DNA of 33,468 nucleotides from Bacillota bacterium (GTDB lineage Bacteria > Bacillota > Clostridia > Lachnospirales > Lachnospiraceae). Positions 6,113 through 12,819 of this stretch are shown piece by piece. The notes under the pieces were generated by a model that ran no database searches, had not been told where the DNA came from, and was given only the letters and a program-made list of their open reading frames with translations. A program made the translations under genes and the position numbers. The DNA lies in contig JAEYSV010000012.1 in assembly GCA_023434365.1 (NCBI GenBank), positions 1-33,468 on the forward strand, read 5' to 3'. How positions within the stretch are numbered: position 1 is the first letter of the stretch; each line of letters opens with the position of its first letter.

Positions 6113-6808
6113 ATGAAGAAAAAAATGAGTACGATAATTATTTGCCTAGTTCTAGTATTAAGTGCATGTGGTACGAAAGAAGAACCAACCATTAGTACAT
6201 CTGATACTCCACAAATAAGTGATAATATTAGTCACACTACCAGTCCAACTCAAGAAACAAAAGTAAGTGAAAGCCCAGCTTCGCAAGAACCTAATGTAGA
6301 CCCAAATGAGTATACTGGTTATGGGAAATTTGGATTTGATGTTGCTAATGAGATTCCTTTAGAGGAACAGGATGAGCGTTATAAAATTTTTGGAGTTATG
6401 TATAACGCCTATAAATTATATAAATATACGGATAGTGAGAACAAGCCAATAGAGGAAGTTGCAATCGAATTAGGGAAAGTGCTTATGGAGGATATGAAAG
6501 CAGATTATGAGGGAAAAAAATTTGTTGTAACGGAATATAATGATTTGTCAGCTGATATTAGTAGAGAGCATATTTCTGGAAATCTAGTTCTTAAAGATAA
6601 TCAGTGGCTGTGCCAGTTTAAAGCTAAATATAAGTATACTGGAGATTTCGGAGTTACAGGGACAATGCCTGCGGATATTGAGTGGATGGAAGATTTTGGT
6701 GATGATGGAAGCGGAGAAGATCACTATTTTGTAATTGAAAAGATATCAGATACAGATTATGTAATGAGAAGTTTTAATAAATGTAAACGGTATGCAGTAG
6801 AAGAGTAA
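6113..6808 (+). CDS. Lipoprotein, paralogous family member 1
   Basis: This 231-residue protein starts at ATG 6113 behind CAGGGGG. It has a basic N terminus, a hydrophobic stretch and lipobox LSAC, then a Ser/Thr/Pro-rich linker (residues 25-62) and a conserved domain of about 170 residues. Family blocks are NEIPLEEQDE, IEEVAIELGKVLMEDMK, FVVTEYNDLSADI, LKDNQWLCQFKAKYKY and EDHYFVIEKISDTDYVMR. It is predicted to be lipidated on the outer membrane face, with the domain reaching out on the linker. I do not recognise a named family. Close paralogues are at 8509 and 15371, and fragments at 5785 and at the end of the 8509 gene. Confidence 0.88.
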   Translation: MKKKMSTIIICLVLVLSACGTKEEPTISTSDTPQISDNISHTTSPTQETKVSESPASQEPNVDPNEYTGYGKFGFDVANEIPLEEQDERYKIFGVMYNAYKLYKYTDSENKPIEEVAIELGKVLMEDMKADYEGKKFVVTEYNDLSADISREHISGNLVLKDNQWLCQFKAKYKYTGDFGVTGTMPADIEWMEDFGDDGSGEDHYFVIEKISDTDYVMRSFNKCKRYAVEE

Positions 6809-6816
6809 TAGTGGTT

Positions 6817-6867
6817 GCAGCTCTTAAGTACTGCTTTGGCCTGCGTCTTGGTGTAGTAGGGACCATT
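6817..6867 (+). repeat. Dispersed repeat A, copy 3 (partial)
   Basis: This 51-bp stretch matches 1393-1443 and keeps the frame AALKYCFGLRLGVVGTI with only synonymous or conservative differences. It begins nine bases after the stop of lipoprotein 1. Confidence 0.75.
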
Positions 6868-6881
6868 AACTCTATCTCGGA

Positions 6882-6934
6882 CTCCTCATTGCATGAGTAT
6901 CCATGTTATGGAAAAAAAGAAATGAGGAGCCTTT
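6882..6934 (+). repeat. Inverted repeat between convergent lipoprotein genes
   Basis: CTCCTCATT pairs with AATGAGGAG near 6924-6932 around a long loop, followed by CCTTTCTC. It lies between the plus-strand gene ending at 6808 and the minus-strand gene ending at 7015, and may act as a weak terminator. Confidence 0.4.
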
Positions 6935-7014
6935 CTCTTCGTGGTAGCATTAATCTTGGTATTCTACCAACCATAATATAGTAAAATATACGTTACTAGT
7001 AATTCATTATATAA

Positions 7015-7905
7015 TTAACCTACTTCAAATAAACCATCAAATATATCATGACTATCCTTTTTAGTTCCATCAGGAAATTCTATGGTAAACATACTATCAA
7101 GATAAAGCCATCCACTAACTCCATTCGCGCCTACAATTTGTACCCAATTCTTTGCATCATTTTGTATCATTTTTACCGTTTGAGGAGACATACTGATTTG
7201 ATTACTAGACTTATCCTTACTAGAATATAATAATATTTCCTCTTTAAGCATGTTGGAATATACGGAGGCAAAGTTTGATGTATCATAAATTGGCTGCTCT
7301 TGTAACACAAACTCATTATCATTTAATTTATAGGTTACTGTTGCCCAGAACATCTGCAATAGGCAAAAATCCGTTGTGGTTTTTATCTCACCAAATCCAT
7401 TAAACTTTGCATGATCAACATATTGAGGTATCCACCCTAACAAAGTATATTGGCCTTTATTATACCGAATAATAGAAAAACCCTCATCTGCACTTGGCCC
7501 ATCGGCGTTAAATAACATCTCAACAAAAGAGTCATTTTTGTCAATATCAACTAAGTAAAAGTAATCGGTGTGAACATTATCTACAATTTTATTAACATCA
7601 AAAGTTTTTGTATTAACCCTTACTTGTCCAGCTGAATAATGAATTTTATCGGTAATACCATCATTATCAATATCATATTGAAAAGCATTTCCTTTTTGAG
7701 GCATCGAAACATTATTTATTATTTTATACTGAACTGTATCGTTTTCAGTAGGTTCTTTACTCACTTCACTTGTTTTCTCTTGATTATCAATTAAAGTATT
7801 TACATCTGTAGTATTAATCTTATTATTATCGTTACCACAGTTCCATAATAGCGTGGATATAAAGAAAATGCAGCAACATAATACCATCATGTTATTCCTT
7901 TTCAT
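7015..7905 (-). CDS. Lipoprotein with Ca-binding-like motif and SH3-like C terminus
   Basis: This 296-residue protein starts at 7905 behind AGGAG on the minus strand. It has a hydrophobic N terminus with a lipobox-like WNC at about residue 23, then an Asn/Thr-rich linker. DIDNDGITDKIHY (about residues 80-92) resembles the aspartate-rich calcium loop of FG-GAP/VCBS-type propellers, and VDIDKND repeats the theme. The end (WVQIVGANGVSGWLYLDSMF) resembles a bacterial SH3 strand pattern. It is likely an exported surface lipoprotein of unknown role. It is the only long minus-strand gene before rpsT, and a decayed gene fragment on the same strand lies just eight bases upstream, suggesting a former operon. 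Confidence 0.82.
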   Translation of the reverse strand: MKRNNMMVLCCCIFFISTLLWNCGNDNNKINTTDVNTLIDNQEKTSEVSKEPTENDTVQYKIINNVSMPQKGNAFQYDIDNDGITDKIHYSAGQVRVNTKTFDVNKIVDNVHTDYFYLVDIDKNDSFVEMLFNADGPSADEGFSIIRYNKGQYTLLGWIPQYVDHAKFNGFGEIKTTTDFCLLQMFWATVTYKLNDNEFVLQEQPIYDTSNFASVYSNMLKEEILLYSSKDKSSNQISMSPQTVKMIQNDAKNWVQIVGANGVSGWLYLDSMFTIEFPDGTKKDSHDIFDGLFEVG

Positions 7906-7913
7906 ATTTTCTC

Positions 7914-8104
7914 CTATCTTAATTGATTTTTTGAAATAGGTATATAACTACCAAATTGTAATGCCTCGTAATGCCATGTTGAATATCTTGCTTTGTAAGG
8001 AGTCTGCTCATACACATATAAATTTTGTGCATTTACCATTATTTTACTGGCTTTATAAAATATGTCAACTGCAAAAGATAAAAAATAGATATAACCTATG
8101 AGTC
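7914..8104 (-). pseudogene. Truncated 3' end of an upstream gene on the minus strand
   Basis: Read on the minus strand, the frame ending at TAG (7916-7914) is open for over 60 codons and encodes SFAVDIFYKASKIMVNAQNL and then YSTWHYEALQFGSYIPISKN. It has no start codon and stops abruptly near 8104, where plus-strand remnants begin. The stop lies eight bases before the lipoprotein start, a spacing typical of an operon. I do not recognise the protein family. Confidence 0.55.
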
Positions 8105-8150
8105 AAACGGTGAGAATGTACTTGATGATATGAATTGACACGGGTGATGA

Positions 8151-8381
8151 AGGCAGAAAACTCTGAACACAGAGACTATCCGCAATGAGATAGTGTGGAA
8201 CATGAAGGTTATGAAAGGAGGAAAGGGTGATACAGCGGATCATATTTATAACAGTATAGTAAAAAATTGGTTTACATATACAGAAAAAAGATGATATTAT
8301 ATTGATAGGAACTATGACAGGGACAAACTTATTGAAATATTAGTAGATAAGGCAAAAAGTCTATGGGGAGATAGGACTTAA
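8151..8381 (+). pseudogene. Decayed C-terminal coding remnant overlapping repeat B
   Basis: One frame runs for 76 codons, interrupted by a single TGA at 8292-8294: TLNTETIRNEIVWNMKVMKG, GDTADHIYNSIVKNWFTYTE, then after the TGA, DRDKLIEILVDKAKSLWGDR and a stop. It has no start codon, and two TGA codons directly precede it. The part after 8241 is shared with repeat B copy 1, where the same end SLWGDRT occurs. I take it to be the C-terminal end of a lost toxin or immunity gene; the family is not recognised. Confidence 0.5.
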
Positions 8382-8457
8382 ATGACGGGACTGAATAGAA
8401 GAATATCTTTGTAGGATTTGAAGCTTTAAAGTTGTGATACTTTGAGGCTTTTTTTAT
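8241..8457 (+). repeat. Dispersed repeat B, copy 2
   Basis: This copy aligns with 1590-1806. It includes the shared CATATTTATAACA start, the shared TCTATGGGGAGATAGGACTT block and the shared terminator. It is the better preserved copy, with an almost open C-terminal reading frame. Confidence 0.8.
8423..8455 (+). terminator. Intrinsic terminator of repeat B copy 2
   Basis: GCTTTAAAGT (8423-8432), loop TGTGAT and ACTTTGAGGC (8439-8448) form a ten-bp stem followed by seven T residues. Confidence 0.85.
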
Positions 8458-8490
8458 GAAACATAATTCTATTTGCAATACAAAAATTTA
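8455..8490 (+). repeat. 36-bp upstream repeat, copy 1
   Basis: TATGAAACATAAT, CTATTTGC and ACAAAAAT are shared in register with 9628-9663 (about 32 of 36 bases). Both copies lie just upstream of a lipoprotein gene, so the upstream regions were duplicated together. Confidence 0.7.
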
Positions 8491-8508
8491 AGAGGGGAAG
8501 GTGCTTAC

Positions 8509-9414
8509 ATGAAAAGAAAAATGTCTTTTATTATATTTAGTCTTGCACTGATATTAAGTGCATGTGATATGAAAGAAGAACCTACTATTAGTTCATCGGC
8601 TACTCCACAAGTAAGTGATAAAATTAGTCACTCTACCAGTCCAACTCAAGAAACAAAAGTAAGTGAAAATCCAAAAGCTAGTGAAAAGCCAAAAGTAAGT
8701 GAAAAGCCAAAAGCAAGTGAAAGTCCGGTTTCAGAAGAATCTAATGATAATCAAAATGAGTATACTGGTTATGGAAAATGGGGATTTAATGTTGCTAATG
8801 AAATTCCTTTAGAGGAACAAGACGAGTATTATAAAATTTTTGGAACTATGTATGATTCCTATAAATTATATAAGTATGAGGATAATGATAACAAGCCAAT
8901 AGAGGAAGTTGCTATTGAGTTAAGGAAAGTGCTCATGGAGGATATGAAAACAGACTATGAGGGGAAACAGTTTATCGTAACGGAATATAAAGATTTGTCA
9001 GCTAACATAAGAAGAGAGCATATTACTGGAGATTTTGTTCTTAAAGATAACCAGTGGCTATGTCAGTTTAAAGCTAAATACAAATATATGGGAGATTTCG
9101 GAGTTTTGGGCGCAATGCCTGAGGATATTGAATGGATGGAATCTTTTGGTTGTGATGGAAGCGGAGAAGATCATTATTTTATTATTGAGAAGACTTCTGA
9201 TACAGAATATATAATGAGAGGTTTTACTAGTTGTGCAAAGTATGTTGTAGAAGAAACCGACAACAAACCTAACGATAATAATCAAGATATTAGCGTTCCC
9301 TCCAATGAAAAATTGGCAATTGCTAAAAGTGGTAAACCGTATATTTATGATGTGGTTTCTGAAGTTCCGTTAGAACAGCAGAATGATCTAGAACTGATTG
9401 AAAGCGGGATATAG
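8509..9414 (+). CDS. Lipoprotein, paralogous family member 2 (mosaic C terminus)
   Basis: The likely start is ATG 8509 (MKRKMSFI), after AGAGGGGAAGG, giving 301 residues; an in-frame ATG at 8473 lacks a site. A signal peptide with lipobox LSAC is followed by a linker with an expanded PKASEKPKVSEKPKASE repeat and the same domain as the 6113 protein (blocks EIPLEEQDE, LKDNQWLCQFKAKYKY, EDHYFIIEK). Beyond the family's normal end (about residue 248) there is an extra tail, SGKPYIYDVVSEVPLEQQ, which matches the beginning of the domain of the 15371 paralogue and then stops. The gene is therefore a fusion of one complete and one truncated family domain. It should be exported and lipidated; function is unknown. 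Confidence 0.87.
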   Translation: MKRKMSFIIFSLALILSACDMKEEPTISSSATPQVSDKISHSTSPTQETKVSENPKASEKPKVSEKPKASESPVSEESNDNQNEYTGYGKWGFNVANEIPLEEQDEYYKIFGTMYDSYKLYKYEDNDNKPIEEVAIELRKVLMEDMKTDYEGKQFIVTEYKDLSANIRREHITGDFVLKDNQWLCQFKAKYKYMGDFGVLGAMPEDIEWMESFGCDGSGEDHYFIIEKTSDTEYIMRGFTSCAKYVVEETDNKPNDNNQDISVPSNEKLAIAKSGKPYIYDVVSEVPLEQQNDLELIESGI

Positions 9415-9616
9415 GTTTTCTGATAGTGAGAAAGAATTTTTATCTCAGATTCGTAAAGATATTAATATGGTTTCTAAAAGTATAGATGATTTGTTTGATG
9501 TAATAGTAGGAGAAATAAAAGTTTATCCAACTAATGAAGAACTTGATTCGATTGTGGAACCGTTATACAAATTTTATTTTATTAAAAGGCAATGGAAAGT
9601 TACTGTAAGCAACTAA
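9398..9616 (+). pseudogene. Out-of-frame 3' gene fragment after lipoprotein 2
   Basis: The frame overlapping the last codons of the lipoprotein continues for about 70 codons: GYRFSDSEKEFLSQIRKDIN, then DDLFDVIVGEIKVYPTNEEL, ending at TAA 9614-9616. The only start candidates are a TTG inside the lipoprotein gene and internal ATGs without a ribosome binding site. It is probably the C-terminal piece of another gene joined out of frame at the recombination point near 9410. The family is not recognised. Confidence 0.5.
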
Positions 9617-9627
9617 AGTTCACTATT

Positions 9628-9663
9628 TATGAAACATAATACTATTTGCTACACAAAAATCTA
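9628..9663 (+). repeat. 36-bp upstream repeat, copy 2
   Basis: This stretch matches 8455-8490 at about 32 of 36 bases and ends 16 bp before the GTG start of the next lipoprotein gene. Confidence 0.7.
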
Positions 9664-9679
9664 TTAGAGAGGTAAAAAC

Positions 9680-10249
9680 GTGAAAAGCAAAATATTTCTA
9701 GTGTCTCTTGTTTTATCGGTATGCATGATATTATTCGGATGTGATAAGGAGAACGAGCCCTCTATAAATGAAGAGGATATGATTAAAACACCTGCTATAA
9801 CTAAAATACAAAGCCCAACCAATACATCAAGCCCAACTAATACACCAATCATCTGGTCGCCAACTTATATACGTCAAGGTAATGAACTTCCGTATATGGA
9901 GGAGGATTTGCCACTAGCAATCATTGAAAAAACCCAAGTAGAACAAAAAAAGATACAACTACAAGACTTAAAATATTGGTACACAGATGATCCTGTCATG
10001 CTTAAGGTTGAAGAGATAGAGAATGGTAAACATACTTACGAGCTGGCAGATGATTGTGAAATATGGGTTTTAACTTTTGATACGGGTTATGGTCCTTATA
10101 ATTTAGTAAGCCTGGAAGATTTTAAAAGAATGAAAAAAGAATCTTATATTGGAATTGATGGAACAATACAAGATCCTTTAATGGGATACTATTTCTATAA
10201 AGTAAAGGATGATAAGATTATAAGAATATTCTCATGTTATGAGCCTTAA
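9680..10249 (+). CDS. Lipoprotein of unknown function
   Basis: This 189-residue protein uses a GTG start behind AGAGAGGT. It has a signal peptide with lipobox LFGC at about residues 18-21, a Ser/Thr/Pro linker (SPTNTSSPTNTP) and a C-terminal domain containing KYWYTDDPVMLKVEEIENGK, WVLTFDTGYGPYNLVS and YYFYKVKDDKIIRIFS. The domain is different from the 6113 family although the upstream region is shared with the 8509 gene. It is predicted to be anchored outside the cell. The family is not recognised. Confidence 0.82.
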   Translation: MKSKIFLVSLVLSVCMILFGCDKENEPSINEEDMIKTPAITKIQSPTNTSSPTNTPIIWSPTYIRQGNELPYMEEDLPLAIIEKTQVEQKKIQLQDLKYWYTDDPVMLKVEEIENGKHTYELADDCEIWVLTFDTGYGPYNLVSLEDFKRMKKESYIGIDGTIQDPLMGYYFYKVKDDKIIRIFSCYEP

Positions 10250-10329
10250 TATTTTCTTTTATTGGAGCAGGATAACGACTATATTTATTAGCAACAAAAT
10301 AGGACTTTATAAGGAGATTCGTGGAATAT

Positions 10330-10494
10330 ATGAGTAGAGTAACAATAATTAATATTGTAATAGTAATTTTATGCGTAACTGGAATATATATAAACAATTT
10401 TTATGAAGACTATAAAGTGATAGGAATTGGGTGTCTGATGTTAATGGCAGTATTAGCTATTTTTAAGGAATCAATAGTAAAAAATAAGGAGTGA
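10330..10494 (+). CDS. 54-residue two-helix membrane protein
   Basis: The ORF (MSRVTIINIVIVILCVTGIY at its start) has two hydrophobic segments, residues 4-20 and 30-44, and a basic tail. AAGGAG at 10311-10316 is 13 bases from this ATG and four bases from an in-frame GTG at 10321, so the exact start is uncertain. Directly after its TGA, in the same frame, a second hydrophobic stretch continues to 10626, so the pair may be one gene split by a stop. Function is unknown. Confidence 0.5.
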   Translation: MSRVTIINIVIVILCVTGIYINNFYEDYKVIGIGCLMLMAVLAIFKESIVKNKE

Positions 10495-10533
10495 CTTGCT
10501 GCTCTAGGAAGTGTTGGTAGATTCGTAATTTAT

Positions 10534-10626
10534 ATGGGAGTATCAATTCTGAGAGCTGTCGTTTTTGTAATTCTAGTAATTACACTAATAATAAAAGTTC
10601 TAAGGGAAATTGGAGGGGATACATAA
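10534..10626 (+). CDS. Possible 30-residue hydrophobic peptide
   Basis: From ATG 10534 the frame reads MGVSILRAVVFVILVITLII and ends in GGDT, its TAA overlapping the next gene's ATG by one base. That overlap suggests translational coupling. No clear ribosome binding site precedes it. It is in frame with the 54-residue ORF at 10330 and could instead be that gene's tail after a nonsense mutation. Confidence 0.3.
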   Translation: MGVSILRAVVFVILVITLIIKVLREIGGDT

Positions 10627-11024
10627 TGAATCAAATAAGCAAAAGATGTTTTATCGGAACTGGTATTACGCTGATTATGGCAATGTTTTGCTGGTTGATA
10701 GGAAACTATATAGACCCTTTATTTATAGCTGGTTTTTTTTATTGTGTTTTTGCTTGTGTTGCTTTATTTATTACTGCAATTATTACATTACTAATTAAAA
10801 GGAAAACGATTACTCAGGCATTTTTTTGGACCATTTTTGCTTCTAGTTTTTACGCCATTTCTGCTGCCTGTTTAATATATTCAATATATGATTTAAATAA
10901 AAAAGACATGTTCTTTTCAGGATTAGCAGGAACATTAATACTAATCTTTTTGCTTCCAGTTACATTAAGTGCAGCAATTATTTTTTCTATTATCGCTATT
11001 ATAAAAAAGTGGAAGAAAAGATAA
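10626..11024 (+). CDS. Four-helix membrane protein of unknown function
   Basis: This 132-residue protein starts at ATG 10626 behind TTGGAGGGG. Four membrane helices are visible at about residues 8-28, 33-57, 64-88 and 99-125, with short loops and a strongly basic end (KKWKKR), which predicts the C terminus inside. There is no recognisable motif. It is probably coupled to the short hydrophobic ORF just upstream, whose stop overlaps its start. It may belong with the other small membrane proteins of this island, but no role can be read from the sequence. Confidence 0.7.
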   Translation: MNQISKRCFIGTGITLIMAMFCWLIGNYIDPLFIAGFFYCVFACVALFITAIITLLIKRKTITQAFFWTIFASSFYAISAACLIYSIYDLNKKDMFFSGLAGTLILIFLLPVTLSAAIIFSIIAIIKKWKKR

Positions 11025-11071
11025 CATTGGAATAGGTCTTATCTTATTAAGTAAAATGTTGAGGAGCGAAA

Positions 11072-11197
11072 TTGGATAAAAGCGTGTATTTGATTGCGAT
11101 CATTCAATTCTTATTATTATGGAAAACGACTGGTGGAGACAAAGAACAGAACGAGTACAACAATGCAGAAATACTGCAAGGTATAAGGAAGAAGTAA
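11072..11197 (+). CDS. 41-residue TTG-start ORF overlapping the next gene
   Basis: TTG 11072 lies five bases after GAGGAG (11061-11066), the best ribosome binding site of this segment. The product starts LDKSVYLIAIIQFLLLWKTT, a single membrane helix, and ends IRKK. It overlaps the 248-residue ORF (from 11119) in another frame. Either it is a real small membrane peptide translated just before that gene, or it is the true N terminus of that gene, now separated by a frameshift near 11195. Confidence 0.45.
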   Translation: MDKSVYLIAIIQFLLLWKTTGGDKEQNEYNNAEILQGIRKK

Positions 11198-11865
11198 TAT
11201 ACTTCAGACAACTTCTTTCTGATTATGAAAACGAGATTAGGAATTATATTGGAAAAGAAAGTATGTTGGCAAAAGAAGTCGAGAAACAAGAAACATACAT
11301 GAAATACGGAATTAATTCAAGGTATTTGCACAGAGGAGCATTATGTCCAAGTCCCATTTTACATATTGTAACGGGAGGGACAAAACGTGGCCGTGTAATA
11401 GATAGCTATAAAAAGAAAGCGGATTACCAATACATCTACAATCTTCGCCATCAATTAGTACAAGTTGTAAAACTCTCGGAATGTACAAATCATGAGTATA
11501 TTCAATATTTTGATACGTATGATTTAGGTGTTACATTTGATCCGGATGGAGTGATTCTTGAGGTTTGTCGATGCATTACGAATGAGCTGCTACAGTCCTA
11601 TGAATTCGGACTATACTCACAAAGCATGAATAAAGTAACAGAACTTCGGAAAGAAATTTATCAATATGAAAATAATCACATAAGAGAAGCCGAAGTTTAT
11701 TTCTATATGAGAGGTGCCTCCTTATCGCACGAGCATTATGTTTTTAATCCTGGTCCAGATGGATATGCTGAAAGTTATCGAGCATATGAATTAATTGGTG
11801 ATGAAATAATGAATAAGGATTACTGTGATAGATTGTACAAAGTATCATTTAAAGATAGATTGTAG
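11119..11865 (+). CDS. Hypothetical soluble protein with coiled-coil N terminus
   Basis: The frame encodes 248 residues from ATG 11119, but that ATG has no ribosome binding site. The first 65 residues are highly charged and helical (RYKEEVIYFRQLLSDYENEI, VEKQETYMKYGI). The middle contains a loop GALCPSPILHIVTGGTKRGR and the end a tyrosine-rich domain with RGASLSHEHYVFNPGPDGY. The family is not recognised. Because the good ribosome binding site belongs to the overlapping 11072 frame, the gene may be translationally coupled or may have lost its original N-terminal membrane anchor through a frameshift. Confidence 0.6.
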   Translation: MENDWWRQRTERVQQCRNTARYKEEVIYFRQLLSDYENEIRNYIGKESMLAKEVEKQETYMKYGINSRYLHRGALCPSPILHIVTGGTKRGRVIDSYKKKADYQYIYNLRHQLVQVVKLSECTNHEYIQYFDTYDLGVTFDPDGVILEVCRCITNELLQSYEFGLYSQSMNKVTELRKEIYQYENNHIREAEVYFYMRGASLSHEHYVFNPGPDGYAESYRAYELIGDEIMNKDYCDRLYKVSFKDRL

Positions 11866-11902
11866 CAAGTAATAAATTAGGAGGGCTTAGGGGTGATTTG
11901 AA

Positions 11903-12628
11903 GTGAGTAAAGAACAGAAATTCAACAATAATACTATAAAAATCGTTATTATAAGCCTACTTGGTGCTATTTTAGGTATATGTTTCATGGGCTTTAACTT
12001 TATTGCTGTGCAGAACTTTTTATCACCGTTTAAAACAGAGGAGGAAAAGCAAGCAAAGCCAATCTATCAGGCGGCGATGAAAGGGATATCAGATTTTAGG
12101 CTTTCTTCCGTAGATATTGATAGTGAATATCATAGAGTTCTGTTCTTCTTAAAATTGAAGCATAGAACCACAGCTTCTGAAGCTTTTAATGAAGAACAAT
12201 TATTAGCTATAAATCAATCGGTGGAACAATTAATGGCATATCTAAATGAAGTAGATCAGCTAGATGATTTGTATACAGGCTATAACATGATTTTTACAAT
12301 CGGCAATTCAGACATTCAAACTATTTGCTTTGTTGACCTTCAGAGTGATCAATATGAATTTAACTATTTATTTAATAGTACTGCAAATGTCGCTACTGAT
12401 TATCATATGATGAAAAAAGTTCGCTTAATCGATAATGATCGCTGTTTTCAGACAGTTTTTGAATATGAAAAAGTAAGCAAGTTTTCAGATTGTCATAATC
12501 TTGAGAAAATAATTTTTAATACATCTAGTGATTATGGTCAAATCATTGAATTTGCTAAAGCAATGCATACTGTGCTGCCAAAATGTAAGATATTTATTAA
12601 AGAAGAGGAAGTTGTGGTAACTAATTAA
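11903..12628 (+). CDS. Membrane-anchored protein of unknown function
   Basis: This 241-residue protein begins at GTG 11903, six bases after AGGGGTGA. One membrane helix (about residues 12-36, KIVIISLLGAILGICFMGFN) is followed by an extracytoplasmic region of about 200 residues. It includes HRVLFFLKLKHRT, a helix EEQLLAINQSVEQLMAYLNE and a C-terminal alpha/beta part (YGQIIEFAKAMHTVLPKCKI). The family is not recognised. It follows the 11119 gene by 37 bp and is likely cotranscribed with it. Confidence 0.75.
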   Translation: MSKEQKFNNNTIKIVIISLLGAILGICFMGFNFIAVQNFLSPFKTEEEKQAKPIYQAAMKGISDFRLSSVDIDSEYHRVLFFLKLKHRTTASEAFNEEQLLAINQSVEQLMAYLNEVDQLDDLYTGYNMIFTIGNSDIQTICFVDLQSDQYEFNYLFNSTANVATDYHMMKKVRLIDNDRCFQTVFEYEKVSKFSDCHNLEKIIFNTSSDYGQIIEFAKAMHTVLPKCKIFIKEEEVVVTN

Positions 12629-12731
12629 ATCAAACTCAATCAGATTACTATTCTATCTGAAATGTCAAAAGTAAGGAATAATATGGTGGGATGTAAAAAA
12701 TCACACTGCGTAAAGAGAACCAATAAAGTAT

Positions 12732-12800
12732 GTCTTTTTATTCGTTGAAATAATATCTATGTTTTTATCGCCTTTTTTCATACGAATGAAACCAAAGTAA
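12732..12800 (+). pseudogene. C-terminal relic of a third CXXC membrane protein
   Basis: The last 17 codons before TAA 12798-12800 read IISMFLSPFFIRMKPK, matching the FLFLSPFFMKLKPK end of the 5415 protein and the corresponding end of the 4087 protein. The cysteine-bearing N-terminal part is absent upstream. The relic sits just before the 12820 gene, as the intact copies sit before other small genes. Confidence 0.7.
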
Positions 12801-12819
12801 TGTAGTTAGGAGTATGTGC

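Noticed and set aside
8292..8294. In-frame TGA as a selenocysteine codon
   Set aside because: The frame has no start, contains further stops in the other copy and upstream, and no selenocysteine insertion hairpin or selenoprotein-like neighbour is seen. Decay explains it better.
10610..10798. 62-residue ORF
   Set aside because: It overlaps the start of the four-helix membrane protein gene in another frame and has weaker start signals.
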